Source: an uncultured Eubacteriales bacterium
Lineage (GTDB): Bacteria > Bacillota > Clostridia > UBA1381 > UBA9506
Direction: 5' to 3'
Length of the DNA: 42,636 bases
Assembly (NCBI GenBank): GCA_900545185.1
Contig: UQYH01000005.1
Coordinates: forward strand, 1-42,636
Under the pieces are notes generated by a model. It was given only the letters and a program-made list of their open reading frames with translations, was not told where the DNA came from and did not search any database. The translations under genes were made by a program, and so were the position numbers. Below are positions 24,395 to 33,787 of the stretch, piece by piece (position 1 is the first letter of the stretch; the number at the start of each line of letters is the position of its first letter).

Positions 24395-24892
24395 TTATCG
24401 GTTTAAAAGCCAGACAGCCAAATTTAAATAACCGGCAAAGGTTATCCATAACCAATATGGCAGCATTAAATATCCTGCGGCGTGGCTGATACGGTAAAAT
24501 TTTGCAACCGCAATACCGGTGATGAGCCACAGCAAAAGCAAAACCCAAAAGGCAGCAAAAGGAGCCTGAAAACGGAAAAACACAATCGGCCATAAAAAAT
24601 TAATGGCTAAGGAGGCCGCATAAAAATACAGCGCATCGCGCACATAGGGCTTGTTTGTGCCGCGGCTTGCAACTAAGTAACTGGCCAGGCCGATTAAAAT
24701 AAACAAAATTGTCCATATAATCGGGAACAAAAAGCCGGGCGGCGCAAGCGGCGGCTTTTGCAGGGCAGCATAAAAAATCATACTGTTTTTTGTTAAAAGG
24801 GCGGAAAGACCGCCGACAGCCAGCGGAATGGCAACGGCAAGCACTATTTTTAAAATTTTTTTCAGGTTAATGACCTTAAAGTGATTGCTCAC
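24395..24892 (-). CDS. tspO: TspO/MBR family membrane protein
   Basis: The 165-residue protein has five predicted membrane helices and the family signature KPPLAPPGFLFPIIWTILF in the first loop and second helix. Tryptophan-rich YWLWITFAGYLN near the C-terminus is typical. TspO proteins bind porphyrins and are linked to stress or tetrapyrrole handling. The start is GTG 24892, with AGAGG at 24903-24907; an ATG at 24899 is out of frame. It is 88 nt downstream of the YneA-like gene on the same strand with no clear terminator or strong promoter between, so part of its transcription may come from the LexA-controlled promoter. Confidence 0.92.
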   Translation of the reverse strand: MSNHFKVINLKKILKIVLAVAIPLAVGGLSALLTKNSMIFYAALQKPPLAPPGFLFPIIWTILFILIGLASYLVASRGTNKPYVRDALYFYAASLAINFLWPIVFFRFQAPFAAFWVLLLLWLITGIAVAKFYRISHAAGYLMLPYWLWITFAGYLNLAVWLLNR

Positions 24893-24980
24893 AACACATA
24901 CACCTCTTTTTAATAAGGATATATGCTACAGTTTATGCGAGCATACACAACTTTATACAAAAAATCGAAATTTTGCATCC

Positions 24981-25283
24981 TCAGTCCAGCGGCATGACAA
25001 TTTCCTGCCCGATGGACAGTGCAGAGCTGTTCAGGTTATTTTCGTATTTTACCTTTTCGATAAACAAACGTAAATCCATTTTTTCGGGCTTATACGGCTC
25101 GCACAGTGTCCAAAGCGTATCGCCGCTGTCGGCCGTAACGGTTACTTCGTGTATACCGTTATCGGCAAGCGTCCCCAAAGAGGCAGCAAAGAGGAGAAAA
25201 ACGATGGCCAGCAGGGTATACAGCTTCATTCTCTGACGCTTGGCCTTGGCTTGGTAGGAAATTCTTCTTCTGCGCTTTGTCAT
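24981..25283 (-). CDS. YneA-like LysM protein, SOS-regulated
   Basis: The 100-residue protein has a basic N-terminus (MTKRRRRISYQAKAKRQRMK), one membrane-spanning segment (about residues 20-40) and a C-terminal LysM domain, VTADSGDTLWTLCEPY through LSIGQEIVMPLD. This is the build of YneA, the SOS-induced protein that delays cell division in Bacillus while DNA is repaired. The promoter in front carries LexA boxes, which supports this role. In many Bacillota yneA is divergent from lexA; here the divergent neighbour is ispG and no lexA lies in the window. AAGGAGC precedes the ATG. Confidence 0.85.
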   Translation of the reverse strand: MTKRRRRISYQAKAKRQRMKLYTLLAIVFLLFAASLGTLADNGIHEVTVTADSGDTLWTLCEPYKPEKMDLRLFIEKVKYENNLNSSALSIGQEIVMPLD

Positions 25284-25304
25284 ATAAAACAGCTCCTTTG
25301 TTTA

Positions 25305-25316
25305 GAACTATCGTTC
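25305..25316. promoter_or_regulatory. LexA box 1
   Basis: GAACTATCGTTC is a perfect match to the GAAC-N4-GTTC core of the Gram-positive SOS box. It lies in the leader of the YneA-like gene, about 26 nt after the predicted transcription start. Confidence 0.85.
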
Positions 25317-25327
25317 GATAAAAACTA

Positions 25328-25339
25328 GAACTTTTGTTC
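25328..25339. promoter_or_regulatory. LexA box 2
   Basis: GAACTTTTGTTC matches GAAC-N4-GTTC exactly. It lies just downstream of the -10 box, over the predicted start of transcription. Confidence 0.88.
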
Positions 25340-25348
25340 TGTGATGTT

Positions 25349-25377
25349 ATTTTAACAGAACAAACGTACGATGTCAA
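25349..25377 (-). promoter_or_regulatory. Consensus sigma-A promoter of the YneA-like gene
   Basis: On the minus strand TTGACA (25372-25377) and TAAAAT (25349-25354) are 17 bp apart. This near-consensus promoter is overlapped by LexA boxes, the usual design of a tightly repressed, strongly inducible SOS gene. The 362-bp gap 25284-25645 holds this region and the divergent ispG promoter, and no gene. Confidence 0.87.
25358..25369. promoter_or_regulatory. LexA box 3 (one mismatch), inside the promoter spacer
   Basis: GAACAAACGTAC differs from GAAC-N4-GTTC at one position. It lies entirely between the -35 and -10 boxes, so a bound repressor would block RNA polymerase directly. Confidence 0.65.
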
Positions 25378-25456
25378 GAGGTTTTTGTCGAAAAAAGTAA
25401 AAAACAACCAAAAGGTTGTAATTTGTGCCGTCCATTATTTTTGGTGAGTTTTATAA

Positions 25457-25485
25457 TTGATGAATTTACAATCGTGTGCTATAAT
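25457..25485 (+). promoter_or_regulatory. Sigma-A promoter of the ispG-polC-comEC-holA operon
   Basis: TTGATG (25457-25462) and TATAAT (25480-25485) are 17 bp apart, with TGC before the -10 (extended -10). The leader to the ispG start is about 155 nt; I see no riboswitch in it. Confidence 0.72.
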
Positions 25486-25645
25486 AAATATTGTATGCTG
25501 TAATGAAGCAAGCTGATTGGCGGATTGCTATATATATGCTTGACGTATTATATTGTTTGGGAGTTTTCTTGTATGCGGCAAAAACGGATTATGGCATGTG
25601 ATATGATTTATAATAGGATGATAGATTAAAAACGGGAGCATTAGT

Positions 25646-26710
25646 ATGATGGAACGCAGAAAAACAAAAGAAATTCGTGTCGGCAAGGTTGGCATCGGCG
25701 GTGAGAACCCGATTTCCATACAATCCATGCTTTGCGCACCGAACGGTGATTTTGATGCCGCTTTGACACAAACGCGTGCACTGGCAGCAGCCGGATGCGA
25801 TTTGGTGCGCCTAGCCGTGATAGATGACGACAGCCTTTCGGTGGTCAAGCAACTGAAAGCGGCTGTGGATATTCCGCTTGTGGCGGACATTCAATTTGAT
25901 TATCGCTTGGCGCTTGGCGCTATAGAGGCAGGTATTGATAAAATCCGCTTAAACCCCGGCAACATCGGCAACGAAGAACGGGTGCGGCAGGTGGTTATGG
26001 CGGCTAAGGCCAAAGGGATTCCGATTCGGGTCGGCGTAAATGCCGGATCTGTTTCGCAAAAATGCCTTCAAAAATACGGCAAGGTTTGCCCAGAAGCGCT
26101 GGTGGAAGAAGCGTTGGGGCAGATTCGTATTTTAGAAGCCTGCGATTTTTACGATATTGCCGTATCTTTAAAAGCATCCTCCGTGCCGATGATGATTGAA
26201 AGCTATCGGCTGATGGCAGAGAAGGTGGCGTATCCCCTGCATTTGGGTGTGACCGAAGCCGGAACGGTTTACAGCGGCACGGTGAAATCGGCGGTGGGCA
26301 TCGGCACACTTTTGGCAGAAGGCATCGGCGATACCATTCGTGTTTCGCTGACGGCTGACCCGGTGGAAGAAGTACGCGCTGCAAAGGAACTGCTTTCGGC
26401 GTTGGAGCTGCGAACCGATCATGCCAAGCTGGTTTCGTGTCCGACCTGTGCACGGTGCAGCGTTAATTTAATTCGCATTGCCGAGCAGGTTAACAAGCGG
26501 TTGGATGAAGTAAAAAAACCGGTTAAAATCGCTGTGATGGGGTGCGTGGTAAACGGCCCCGGTGAAGCACGTGATGCGGATATCGGCGTGACGGGCGCAA
26601 AAGGGGAAGGTCTTTTGTTTAAAGAAGGCCGCATTATTCGGCGTGTGGCAGAAGAAAACATTATTGACGCACTGTTTGAGGAATTGGATAAGATGGGTGC
26701 TCTTTCGTAA
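25646..26710 (+). CDS. ispG: 4-hydroxy-3-methylbut-2-enyl diphosphate synthase (flavodoxin)
   Basis: The 354-residue iron-sulfur enzyme makes HMBPP from MEcPP, the next-to-last step of the MEP isoprenoid pathway. The cluster-binding cysteines are in SCPTCARC (near residue 265) and MGCVVNGPGEA (near 297). The N-terminal IGGENPISIQSML and the RLNPGNIG stretch near 102 are typical. GGGAG at 25634-25638 precedes the ATG. The length is that of the bacterial short form. In many Clostridia it follows dxr and rseP; here those genes are absent and ispG heads the operon with polC 42 nt downstream. Confidence 0.96.
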   Translation: MMERRKTKEIRVGKVGIGGENPISIQSMLCAPNGDFDAALTQTRALAAAGCDLVRLAVIDDDSLSVVKQLKAAVDIPLVADIQFDYRLALGAIEAGIDKIRLNPGNIGNEERVRQVVMAAKAKGIPIRVGVNAGSVSQKCLQKYGKVCPEALVEEALGQIRILEACDFYDIAVSLKASSVPMMIESYRLMAEKVAYPLHLGVTEAGTVYSGTVKSAVGIGTLLAEGIGDTIRVSLTADPVEEVRAAKELLSALELRTDHAKLVSCPTCARCSVNLIRIAEQVNKRLDEVKKPVKIAVMGCVVNGPGEARDADIGVTGAKGEGLLFKEGRIIRRVAEENIIDALFEELDKMGALS

Positions 26711-26752
26711 AAAGCACAAACGAGAGAAATGTATGAATATAGGAAGGATAGC

Positions 26753-29700
26753 ATGGCGGATTTATTACATACCCTGGCAGATGACGCACTGGTAAGCCGT
26801 TTGCGCGGTGCAGAGCTGTCACGGTTTCAGATATTTCAAAAAGAGAGAAAAGTTCAAATCGGTCTTTTGGCCAAAGAGGTTGTTGAAAATCATGTCTTAA
26901 ACGAATTTTGCAGTACGGTTAAGAAAAATTTTCAGCTGGACGCGGTGGAACTGGATTTTCATTACGCGATGCCGGTGCTTTCGGAGGATACGGTAGAACT
27001 GATATGGCAGGATTTACAGGCGGAGGTTTTTCAAAAGCTGCCGTCGTCACGTGCACTGCTTTTAAACAGCTATGCCTCCTTTTCGGAGGGGCATATGGTG
27101 ATTCATTTGAAATTCGGCGGCGATAAGGCCTTGCGTGACAACGGGATGGAAGCCTTTTTAAAAAAACGTCTGCATGACGTGTACCTTTCGGATGCCGAGG
27201 TGGAATTTTGCAATGAAGCCATCTCGCCCGATGAGATTTTGAAAAAAGTGGACAGGCAAATGAATCATTTGGTGCACACGGTGGAAGCCGTAAGCGAGCC
27301 ATCGCCGAAACCGGCACCTACGGCCGGATTGGTGCGCGAAAAACCGAGCACCTTTGATGGTGTTTTAATCGGTAAAGCTTTTGGCGGCACCTTGACGCCT
27401 ATTGCCAATGTAGATGAAGGCAGCGGCCGCATTATGCTGGAGGGACAAGTCATCTATCTGGAAATGCGTCCCTTAAAAAGCGGAGAAAAGACACTGGTGG
27501 AAATGCATATAGCCGATCAAACCGGCTGCATTGCCTGCAAGGCGTTTTTAAAGGATGATAAACTGGCACCTGTGCAGGGTGAGCTTCAGGTGGGAGACGG
27601 TGTGCAAATTTCGGGTCGTGCGCAGTATGACAGCTTTTCCAAGCGTCTTTGCGTGATGATTCAGGCGCTGATGAAGGTAGAACTGGATTACACACCGGAA
27701 TGTCTTGATAATTTGCTGTTAGGTATGCCCTTTAGCGGCGGCACAGCTACACCGATTTGCGAGCTGAATGAAAACAGCGGTGAAGTGATTATAGAAGGCC
27801 GCGTGATTGCAAACGAGGTACAGGAATTAAAAAACAGCAAAACGCTTTTGGAGCTGTATGTGGCGGATGATGAAAGCTGCGTGATTTGTAAGGCGTTTTT
27901 GACCGAACAGCAGTCTATGAAGCTGGGCGCACCCAAAAAGCTGGCCGGGGTACGGATTGCCGGAACGGCACAATATGACACTTATGCAAAAGAAGTTGTT
28001 GTGATTATACGCGATATGATGAAAATGAAGGTTTCCGTGCGGCCGGATACGGCAGAGGAAAAACGCGTGGAGCTGCATGCACATACCACAATGTCTGCCG
28101 AGGACGCAACGGTGAAGCCCTCGCAACTGATTGCACGTGCGGCGGCTTGGGGACACAAGGCCATTGCCATTACCGACCATGGTGTTGTACAGGCCTATCC
28201 CGAAGCGTTTGATGCCGGCGAAAAAAACGGCATTAAAATCATTTACGGCATGGAGGGATATTTGGAGGCAGAGGACGCCGCCTTTGTGGAAAATCCCAAG
28301 CCGATGCCACTGATGGGTGACTTTGTTGTATTTGATATTGAAACCACCAGCCTTTCGGCACGGTACGGCGAAATTATTGAAATTGCCGGCGTTAAGCTTT
28401 CGGGCGGTAAAATTGCAGATACGTTTTCGCAGTTTGTAAGGCCGGAAAAAACCGTACCGTATCATATTACGGAGCTGACAAATATTACAGACGGTATGGT
28501 ACGCAATGCCGAGCCGATTTCGGCCGTTTTGCCTGCGTTTTTGGAGTTTTGCAGCGGTTGTGTGCTGGTGGCGCACAATGCCGGTTTTGATGTGGGCTAT
28601 ATTAAAAAGAAGGCAGAGGATTTGCATTTGCCTTTTGATTTTTGCTATATGGATACACTGATGCTGAGCCGCCGTTTGCTGCCCGTTAAAACGCATAAGC
28701 TGGACAAGGTAGCCAAACATCTGGGCTTTTCGTTTGAGGGGCATCATCGTGCCATTAACGATGCCGAAGTGACGGCGCGCATTTTTTTGCATTTTGCGGA
28801 ACTGATGGAAGGCATGGAGATTGCCGACGTGACGGAGGTTAACGACAAGCTGGCGGACAGCAGCATGAAGCGGCATAACAAGACCTACCATGCCATTATG
28901 CTGGTGCAGAACATGACGGGACTGAAAAACCTGTATCATTTGGTTTCAAAGTCTCATTTGGATACCTATTATAAGCGGCCGCGCATTACAAAGGCCATGT
29001 TTAATGAACATCGTGAGGGTATTTTGCTGGGCAGCGCCTGTGAAGCAGGGGAGCTGTATCAAAAAATGCTGCACGGCGCAACACGGGACGAGCTTGTTCA
29101 AATCGCGTCTTATTATGACTATCTTGAGGTACAGCCGCTGGGCAACAATAACTTTATGCTGCGGAATCACATGGTATCGGACATCAGCGAGCTAGAGGAC
29201 ATGAACCGCGCGATTGTGGCGCTGGGCGACAGCCTTGGCAAAAAAGTGGTGGCGGCTTGCGATGTGCACTTCCTAGATGAAAAGGATGCCATTTACCGCC
29301 GTGTTTTGCAAACGGCCAAGGGCTATGATGATGCGGCAGAGCAAGCGCCGCTTTATTTGCGGACAACGGAAGAAATGCTTGCGGAATTTTCGTATTTACC
29401 CTGTGAAAAGGCCTATGAAATTGTTGTGACCAATTCAAACGCCATAGCGGAATTAATCGGCGAGGTGCGCCCCATCCCGAAGGACACCTATCCGCCCGAA
29501 ATGCCGGGTGCAACTGAGGAGCTGAAAGCGCTTTCTTACGGCAAGGCCTACGAGCTTTACGGGGAAGATCTGCCGCCGCTTGTCAAAGAACGTATGGAAA
29601 AGGAGCTTGTTCCGATTATTAAATACGGTTTTTCGGTTATGTATATGATTGCGCAAAAGCTGGTAACCAAGTCGCTTTCGGACGGCTATTTGGTTGGCTC

Positions 29701-31366
29701 GCGTGGGTCTGTCGGTTCTTCCTTTATTGCCTTTTTGTCGGGCATTACGGAAATTAACTCACTGCCGCCGCACTATTTGTGCCCCAACTGTAAAAATGTT
29801 GAATTTATCACGGACGGCAGCTACAGCATGGGTGCGGATATGGATGATAAAAACTGCCCCAAGTGCGGCACGAAATATAAAAAAGACGGTTACGATATTC
29901 CGTTTGAAACGTTTTTGGGCTTTGACGGCGATAAAGAGCCGGATATTGACTTAAACTTTTCCGGCGAATATCAGAGCGTTGCGCACAAATATACCGAAAC
30001 GCTTTTTGGTGAAGGACACGTATTCCGTGCCGGAACGATCGGTACGCTGGCCGAAAACACGGCGATGGGTTACATCCGTAAATATGCCGAGGAGACGGGC
30101 GAAAGCCTGACCAAAGCGCAAATGAAGCGGATCTCCGTCGGTCTGGAGGGCATTAAGCGAACCACGGGTCAGCATCCCGGCGGCGTTATGATTGTGCCGC
30201 GTGCCAATGATGTGTGCGAATTTACGCCGATTCAGCATCCGGCTAACGATACCGAAAGCCCGATTATTACAACGCATTTCGATTATCACTCCATCAGCGG
30301 CAAGCTGTTAAAGCTGGATATTCTGGGTCATGATGATCCGAGTATGATTCGCATGCTGGAGGATTTAACGGGTCTTAACGCACGGACGATTCCCATTGAC
30401 GACAAGCCGACCATGAGTCTGTTTACGGGTACCGAGGCGCTGGGCGTAACGCCGGATGACATCGGCAGCTTGGTCGGCACCTTTGCCGTGCCGGAATTTG
30501 GAACAAAGTTTGTACGGCAGATGCTTTTGGATACAAAGCCGACAACCTTCAGTGAATTAATCCGTATCAGCGGACTTTCTCACGGGACGGACGTGTGGAC
30601 AAATAACGCACAGGATTTGGTGCGTCAGGGCGTGGCAACCCTGCCGGAGGTTATTTGTACGCGTGACGATATTATGCTGTATCTTTTGCAGCATGACCTG
30701 CCGCCGCTGAAATCCTTTAAGATTATGGAAAAGGTACGTAAGGGTAAGGGCCTTGCGCCGGAGGACGAGGATTTAATGCGCGAAAAGGATGTGCCGGAAT
30801 GGTATATTGAATCGTGTAAAAAAATTAAATACATGTTCCCGAAGGCGCACGCGGCAGCGTATGTTACCATGGGCTTTCGTATTGCGTATTACAAGGTGCA
30901 TTATCCCATTCCGTTTTATATTACGTATTACACCGTTCGTGCAACGGATTTTGATGCCGAGCTGATGCTGGGCGGTAAAGAACGTGTTATGGCCGCCATG
31001 CGTGAAATTGAAAATAACCCCGAAGCAACCCAAAAGGATAAAAACGTGATGACGATTTTAGAGGTTGTCAACGAGATGTACGCGCGCGGCATTGACTTTT
31101 TGCCGATTGATTTGTATGCCTCGCATCAAACGAAGTTTGTGGAGGAAAACGGCGCGATTCGTCCGCCGCTGAACACCATTGCCGGTGTTTCGGACGCGGT
31201 GGCGGAATCAATTTGTCAGGCACGGCAGGAGGGCGACTTTTTGTCGGTTGAGGATTTGATGCGTCGCGCCAAAATTGGTAAATCCATTGTGGAAAAGCTG
31301 ACAGAATATAATGTTTTAAAGGATATTCCGGATACAAACCAGGTCAGCCTGTTCGATTTGGCATAA
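26753..31366 (+). CDS. polC: DNA polymerase III PolC-type alpha subunit with two tandem OB units
   Basis: The Gram-positive replicative polymerase, 1537 residues from ATG 26753 (AGGAAGG at 26741-26747); ATG 26729 is the alternative. Domains in order: N-terminal domain; OB unit 1 (about 197-313) and OB unit 2 (about 324-430), homologous to each other; first part of PHP (VELHAHTTMSAEDA near 440); DEDD 3'-5' proofreading exonuclease (FVVFDIETTSLS near 523, HNAGFDVGYI, HRAINDAEVT) inserted in PHP; polymerase core with VGSRGSVGSSFIAFL near 980, a four-cysteine zinc finger (LCPNC...CPKC, near 1008-1044) and the catalytic EPDIDLNFSG near 1062. The C-terminus NQVSLFDLA is a sliding-clamp-binding motif. 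PolC is usually about 1440 residues; the extra OB unit explains most of the excess. Confidence 0.97.
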   Translation: MADLLHTLADDALVSRLRGAELSRFQIFQKERKVQIGLLAKEVVENHVLNEFCSTVKKNFQLDAVELDFHYAMPVLSEDTVELIWQDLQAEVFQKLPSSRALLLNSYASFSEGHMVIHLKFGGDKALRDNGMEAFLKKRLHDVYLSDAEVEFCNEAISPDEILKKVDRQMNHLVHTVEAVSEPSPKPAPTAGLVREKPSTFDGVLIGKAFGGTLTPIANVDEGSGRIMLEGQVIYLEMRPLKSGEKTLVEMHIADQTGCIACKAFLKDDKLAPVQGELQVGDGVQISGRAQYDSFSKRLCVMIQALMKVELDYTPECLDNLLLGMPFSGGTATPICELNENSGEVIIEGRVIANEVQELKNSKTLLELYVADDESCVICKAFLTEQQSMKLGAPKKLAGVRIAGTAQYDTYAKEVVVIIRDMMKMKVSVRPDTAEEKRVELHAHTTMSAEDATVKPSQLIARAAAWGHKAIAITDHGVVQAYPEAFDAGEKNGIKIIYGMEGYLEAEDAAFVENPKPMPLMGDFVVFDIETTSLSARYGEIIEIAGVKLSGGKIADTFSQFVRPEKTVPYHITELTNITDGMVRNAEPISAVLPAFLEFCSGCVLVAHNAGFDVGYIKKKAEDLHLPFDFCYMDTLMLSRRLLPVKTHKLDKVAKHLGFSFEGHHRAINDAEVTARIFLHFAELMEGMEIADVTEVNDKLADSSMKRHNKTYHAIMLVQNMTGLKNLYHLVSKSHLDTYYKRPRITKAMFNEHREGILLGSACEAGELYQKMLHGATRDELVQIASYYDYLEVQPLGNNNFMLRNHMVSDISELEDMNRAIVALGDSLGKKVVAACDVHFLDEKDAIYRRVLQTAKGYDDAAEQAPLYLRTTEEMLAEFSYLPCEKAYEIVVTNSNAIAELIGEVRPIPKDTYPPEMPGATEELKALSYGKAYELYGEDLPPLVKERMEKELVPIIKYGFSVMYMIAQKLVTKSLSDGYLVGSRGSVGSSFIAFLSGITEINSLPPHYLCPNCKNVEFITDGSYSMGADMDDKNCPKCGTKYKKDGYDIPFETFLGFDGDKEPDIDLNFSGEYQSVAHKYTETLFGEGHVFRAGTIGTLAENTAMGYIRKYAEETGESLTKAQMKRISVGLEGIKRTTGQHPGGVMIVPRANDVCEFTPIQHPANDTESPIITTHFDYHSISGKLLKLDILGHDDPSMIRMLEDLTGLNARTIPIDDKPTMSLFTGTEALGVTPDDIGSLVGTFAVPEFGTKFVRQMLLDTKPTTFSELIRISGLSHGTDVWTNNAQDLVRQGVATLPEVICTRDDIMLYLLQHDLPPLKSFKIMEKVRKGKGLAPEDEDLMREKDVPEWYIESCKKIKYMFPKAHAAAYVTMGFRIAYYKVHYPIPFYITYYTVRATDFDAELMLGGKERVMAAMREIENNPEATQKDKNVMTILEVVNEMYARGIDFLPIDLYASHQTKFVEENGAIRPPLNTIAGVSDAVAESICQARQEGDFLSVEDLMRRAKIGKSIVEKLTEYNVLKDIPDTNQVSLFDLA

Positions 31367-31387
31367 TATCGGAAAGGGGAGAGCCAG

Positions 31388-33787
31388 GTGCGCATTTTGT
31401 TTTTGTGCGCAGCTTCGCTGCTGAGCGGTATATACATGGCTTGCTACAGCCCGGATCTGATTCCGATGGCGTTTTTGTTTGTGGCTTGCTATGTTTTGTT
31501 TGTATCCTGCTTTTTTACAAAACAAGCGAGGCTGCCTTTTTGCATGGTTTTGTGCTTTGTGACGGGTGCGCTATATCTGCACTGTGCCGGAGATTTAAGC
31601 CGCCGCCCGATGCAGGCTTATGTGAATGAATATGTAACGATTACGGCAGACTGCATTGAAAAACCGCAGATTAAAGATAACGGCAATGCGGTTGTTACGG
31701 CGCAGATTCATAGCCTTTCCTTTTTGGATAAGCCTGATATAGAGGTGCGCGAGAGGGTGCAGCTGCACATAAAAGCCAAGGAAATATTGCCGTGCTTCGG
31801 TGAGAGTTTTACGGCTGTTTGCTGCATTTACGAGCCGGCGAAAAATTTAAACGGCGGCGGATTTGACTATAACTTATATTTGCGTTCCAAGCGTATTTTT
31901 TATGCGGGTTCGGTTGAAAACGGCACCATAGAAATTACGGGTACTTTTCGGCTTTCGCCCTTGCAATGGATGTATGCCCTGCAGCAGCGCAGCGCACAAA
32001 AGCTGGCAGGACAAACGCCGCGTGATGAAGCAACGGTTATGCAGGCCGTGGCGTTGGGTGACAAAAGCTATATGACAGAGAACTTGACGGAACGCTTGCA
32101 GGCCAGCGGCCTTTCGCATATGACGGCGGTATCGGGCATGCATGTTTCAACGCTGATTTCTGCCGTTTATATGCTGCTTTCGGTTTTTAGACGGAATAAA
32201 TACCGTTACAGCTGGCTTGTGGCAATTCTGATTGTGTTTTTTATGCTGTTTACCGGCATGTCGCCTTCGGTTGTACGTGCTTCGGTGATGGGTCTTTTGG
32301 TTTTGGGCGGCTATGCGCTGTATCGTGCGGCTGATCCGCTTACGTCACTTGCGGCAGCCGCCGGGATTATTGTTATTTTTAATCCGTATGCGGCGTTTGA
32401 TATGGGCTTTATGCTGTCCTTTACTTCTACATTGGGTATCTTGCTTTTTGACAGACCGCTTTACGGAGCGGCACTGCGTATTTTTCGATTGACGGATTTA
32501 CAAACACGAGGACGGCCGGCACGTTTTCTTGCCGGACTGCTGGCGGTGATTTCGGTTACTGTAAGCGCGCAACTGCTGACGCTGCCGGTGGCCTCGTGGA
32601 TGTACGGGTATACCTCATGCTGGAGCATTATAACCAATATTTTGGCTGCACCCCTGGCAGCAGTCATTTTGATCGGCGGCATTCTGGTCAGTTTGCTGAA
32701 TTGTATTTCACCCATGCTGTCGACACCTGTTTTATGGTTTTGCTATCCGTTTGTACGTATTTTTTTAAAGATAGTGGAAATTTTCGGTGATTTGCGGCAG
32801 AACCTTGCTACGGTTAAAGCATTTTCGCCATTTGCTCTGTATGTCTACGGTGTGTTTTTATATGCTCTTTTTAAAGGATTGAAGCAACAATACAAAAAAA
32901 TGGGTACAGCGGCCGTTTCGGGCGTACTTTTAATTTGTATAGCGGTTTTCGGTGTGCACATGAGTCATGATGTGGCAAAGGTCACCTTTGTAAATGTCGG
33001 CCAGGGGGACTGCACCTTGCTGCAATTGCCGAATCATATTACGGTTTTGGTGGACGGCGGCGGCACGGCAGAGTTTAAAAAAAGTGACTTTGATATTGGC
33101 AAACGTGTGATTATGCCGTATCTGCGCAAAGAAGGGATTCGGAAAATCAATTATATGATTGCCACACATCCGCATGATGACCACGTAAAGGGGCTGGAGT
33201 CCCTGCTGGAGTTGCTGCCGGTAGAACAGGTGGTTGTGCCGGTGGAATTTGATGAAGCAGAGGCAGGCAAGCGTTTTATACAAAAGGTGCAGGCGCAAAA
33301 GGTACCGATACGGACGGTGCAGTGTGACGATGTTCTCACCTTTTCGTCCGACTGCTTTTTGCATGCCTTAATGCCGGATGTAGACTGGCTGCGCTACACC
33401 GCTGATGAAAATGAGCTTTCTTTGGTCATGCGGTTTGTGTTTGGCCAAACGCAGGTTGTGCTGACGGGTGATCTGGGCGAAGAAGGAGAAGCGCATTTAG
33501 CCGAGCGGAAGCCTGTGCGCGGCTATACAACGATTTACAAGGCGGCGCACCATGGATCGGCATCCTCTAACTCGGCCGTACTTTTAGATTGGCTGCAACC
33601 GCAGTACGTGTGTATTTCCTGCGGAGAAAACAGCTTCGGTCATCCGGCAAAGAGTACCCTTGATCGGTTCAATGAAAGGGGTATTACCGTGTATCGGACA
33701 GATGAGCAGAAGGACGTTACATTTATATTAGGGAAAAAAGGCATTCATGCCATACAAACGGGAGACGGATTGTATGATGAAAATTGA
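31388..33787 (+). CDS. comEC: DNA internalization-related competence protein ComEC/Rec2
   Basis: The 799-residue channel protein takes up single-stranded DNA across the membrane during transformation. It has an N-terminal membrane and DUF4131-like soluble part, the Competence domain with many helices (TAVSGMHVSTLISAVYML near residue 250), and a C-terminal metallo-beta-lactamase-like domain with FVNVGQGDCTLLQLP, the metal motif THPHDDHVKG and AAHHGSASSNS. The start is GTG 31388 after AAAGGGGAG. It is 21 nt after polC and overlaps holA by 14 bp, so all three are surely co-transcribed. No other competence gene is in the window. Confidence 0.94.
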   Translation: MRILFLCAASLLSGIYMACYSPDLIPMAFLFVACYVLFVSCFFTKQARLPFCMVLCFVTGALYLHCAGDLSRRPMQAYVNEYVTITADCIEKPQIKDNGNAVVTAQIHSLSFLDKPDIEVRERVQLHIKAKEILPCFGESFTAVCCIYEPAKNLNGGGFDYNLYLRSKRIFYAGSVENGTIEITGTFRLSPLQWMYALQQRSAQKLAGQTPRDEATVMQAVALGDKSYMTENLTERLQASGLSHMTAVSGMHVSTLISAVYMLLSVFRRNKYRYSWLVAILIVFFMLFTGMSPSVVRASVMGLLVLGGYALYRAADPLTSLAAAAGIIVIFNPYAAFDMGFMLSFTSTLGILLFDRPLYGAALRIFRLTDLQTRGRPARFLAGLLAVISVTVSAQLLTLPVASWMYGYTSCWSIITNILAAPLAAVILIGGILVSLLNCISPMLSTPVLWFCYPFVRIFLKIVEIFGDLRQNLATVKAFSPFALYVYGVFLYALFKGLKQQYKKMGTAAVSGVLLICIAVFGVHMSHDVAKVTFVNVGQGDCTLLQLPNHITVLVDGGGTAEFKKSDFDIGKRVIMPYLRKEGIRKINYMIATHPHDDHVKGLESLLELLPVEQVVVPVEFDEAEAGKRFIQKVQAQKVPIRTVQCDDVLTFSSDCFLHALMPDVDWLRYTADENELSLVMRFVFGQTQVVLTGDLGEEGEAHLAERKPVRGYTTIYKAAHHGSASSNSAVLLDWLQPQYVCISCGENSFGHPAKSTLDRFNERGITVYRTDEQKDVTFILGKKGIHAIQTGDGLYDEN

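Noticed and set aside
25159..25407. A minus-strand frame of 82 codons overlapping the YneA-like gene
   Set aside because: It runs through the LexA-box promoter and is out of frame with the LysM protein.
27827..28939. A 370-codon minus-strand open frame inside polC
   Set aside because: It overlaps the OB, PHP and exonuclease domains of PolC and has composition typical of an antisense shadow.
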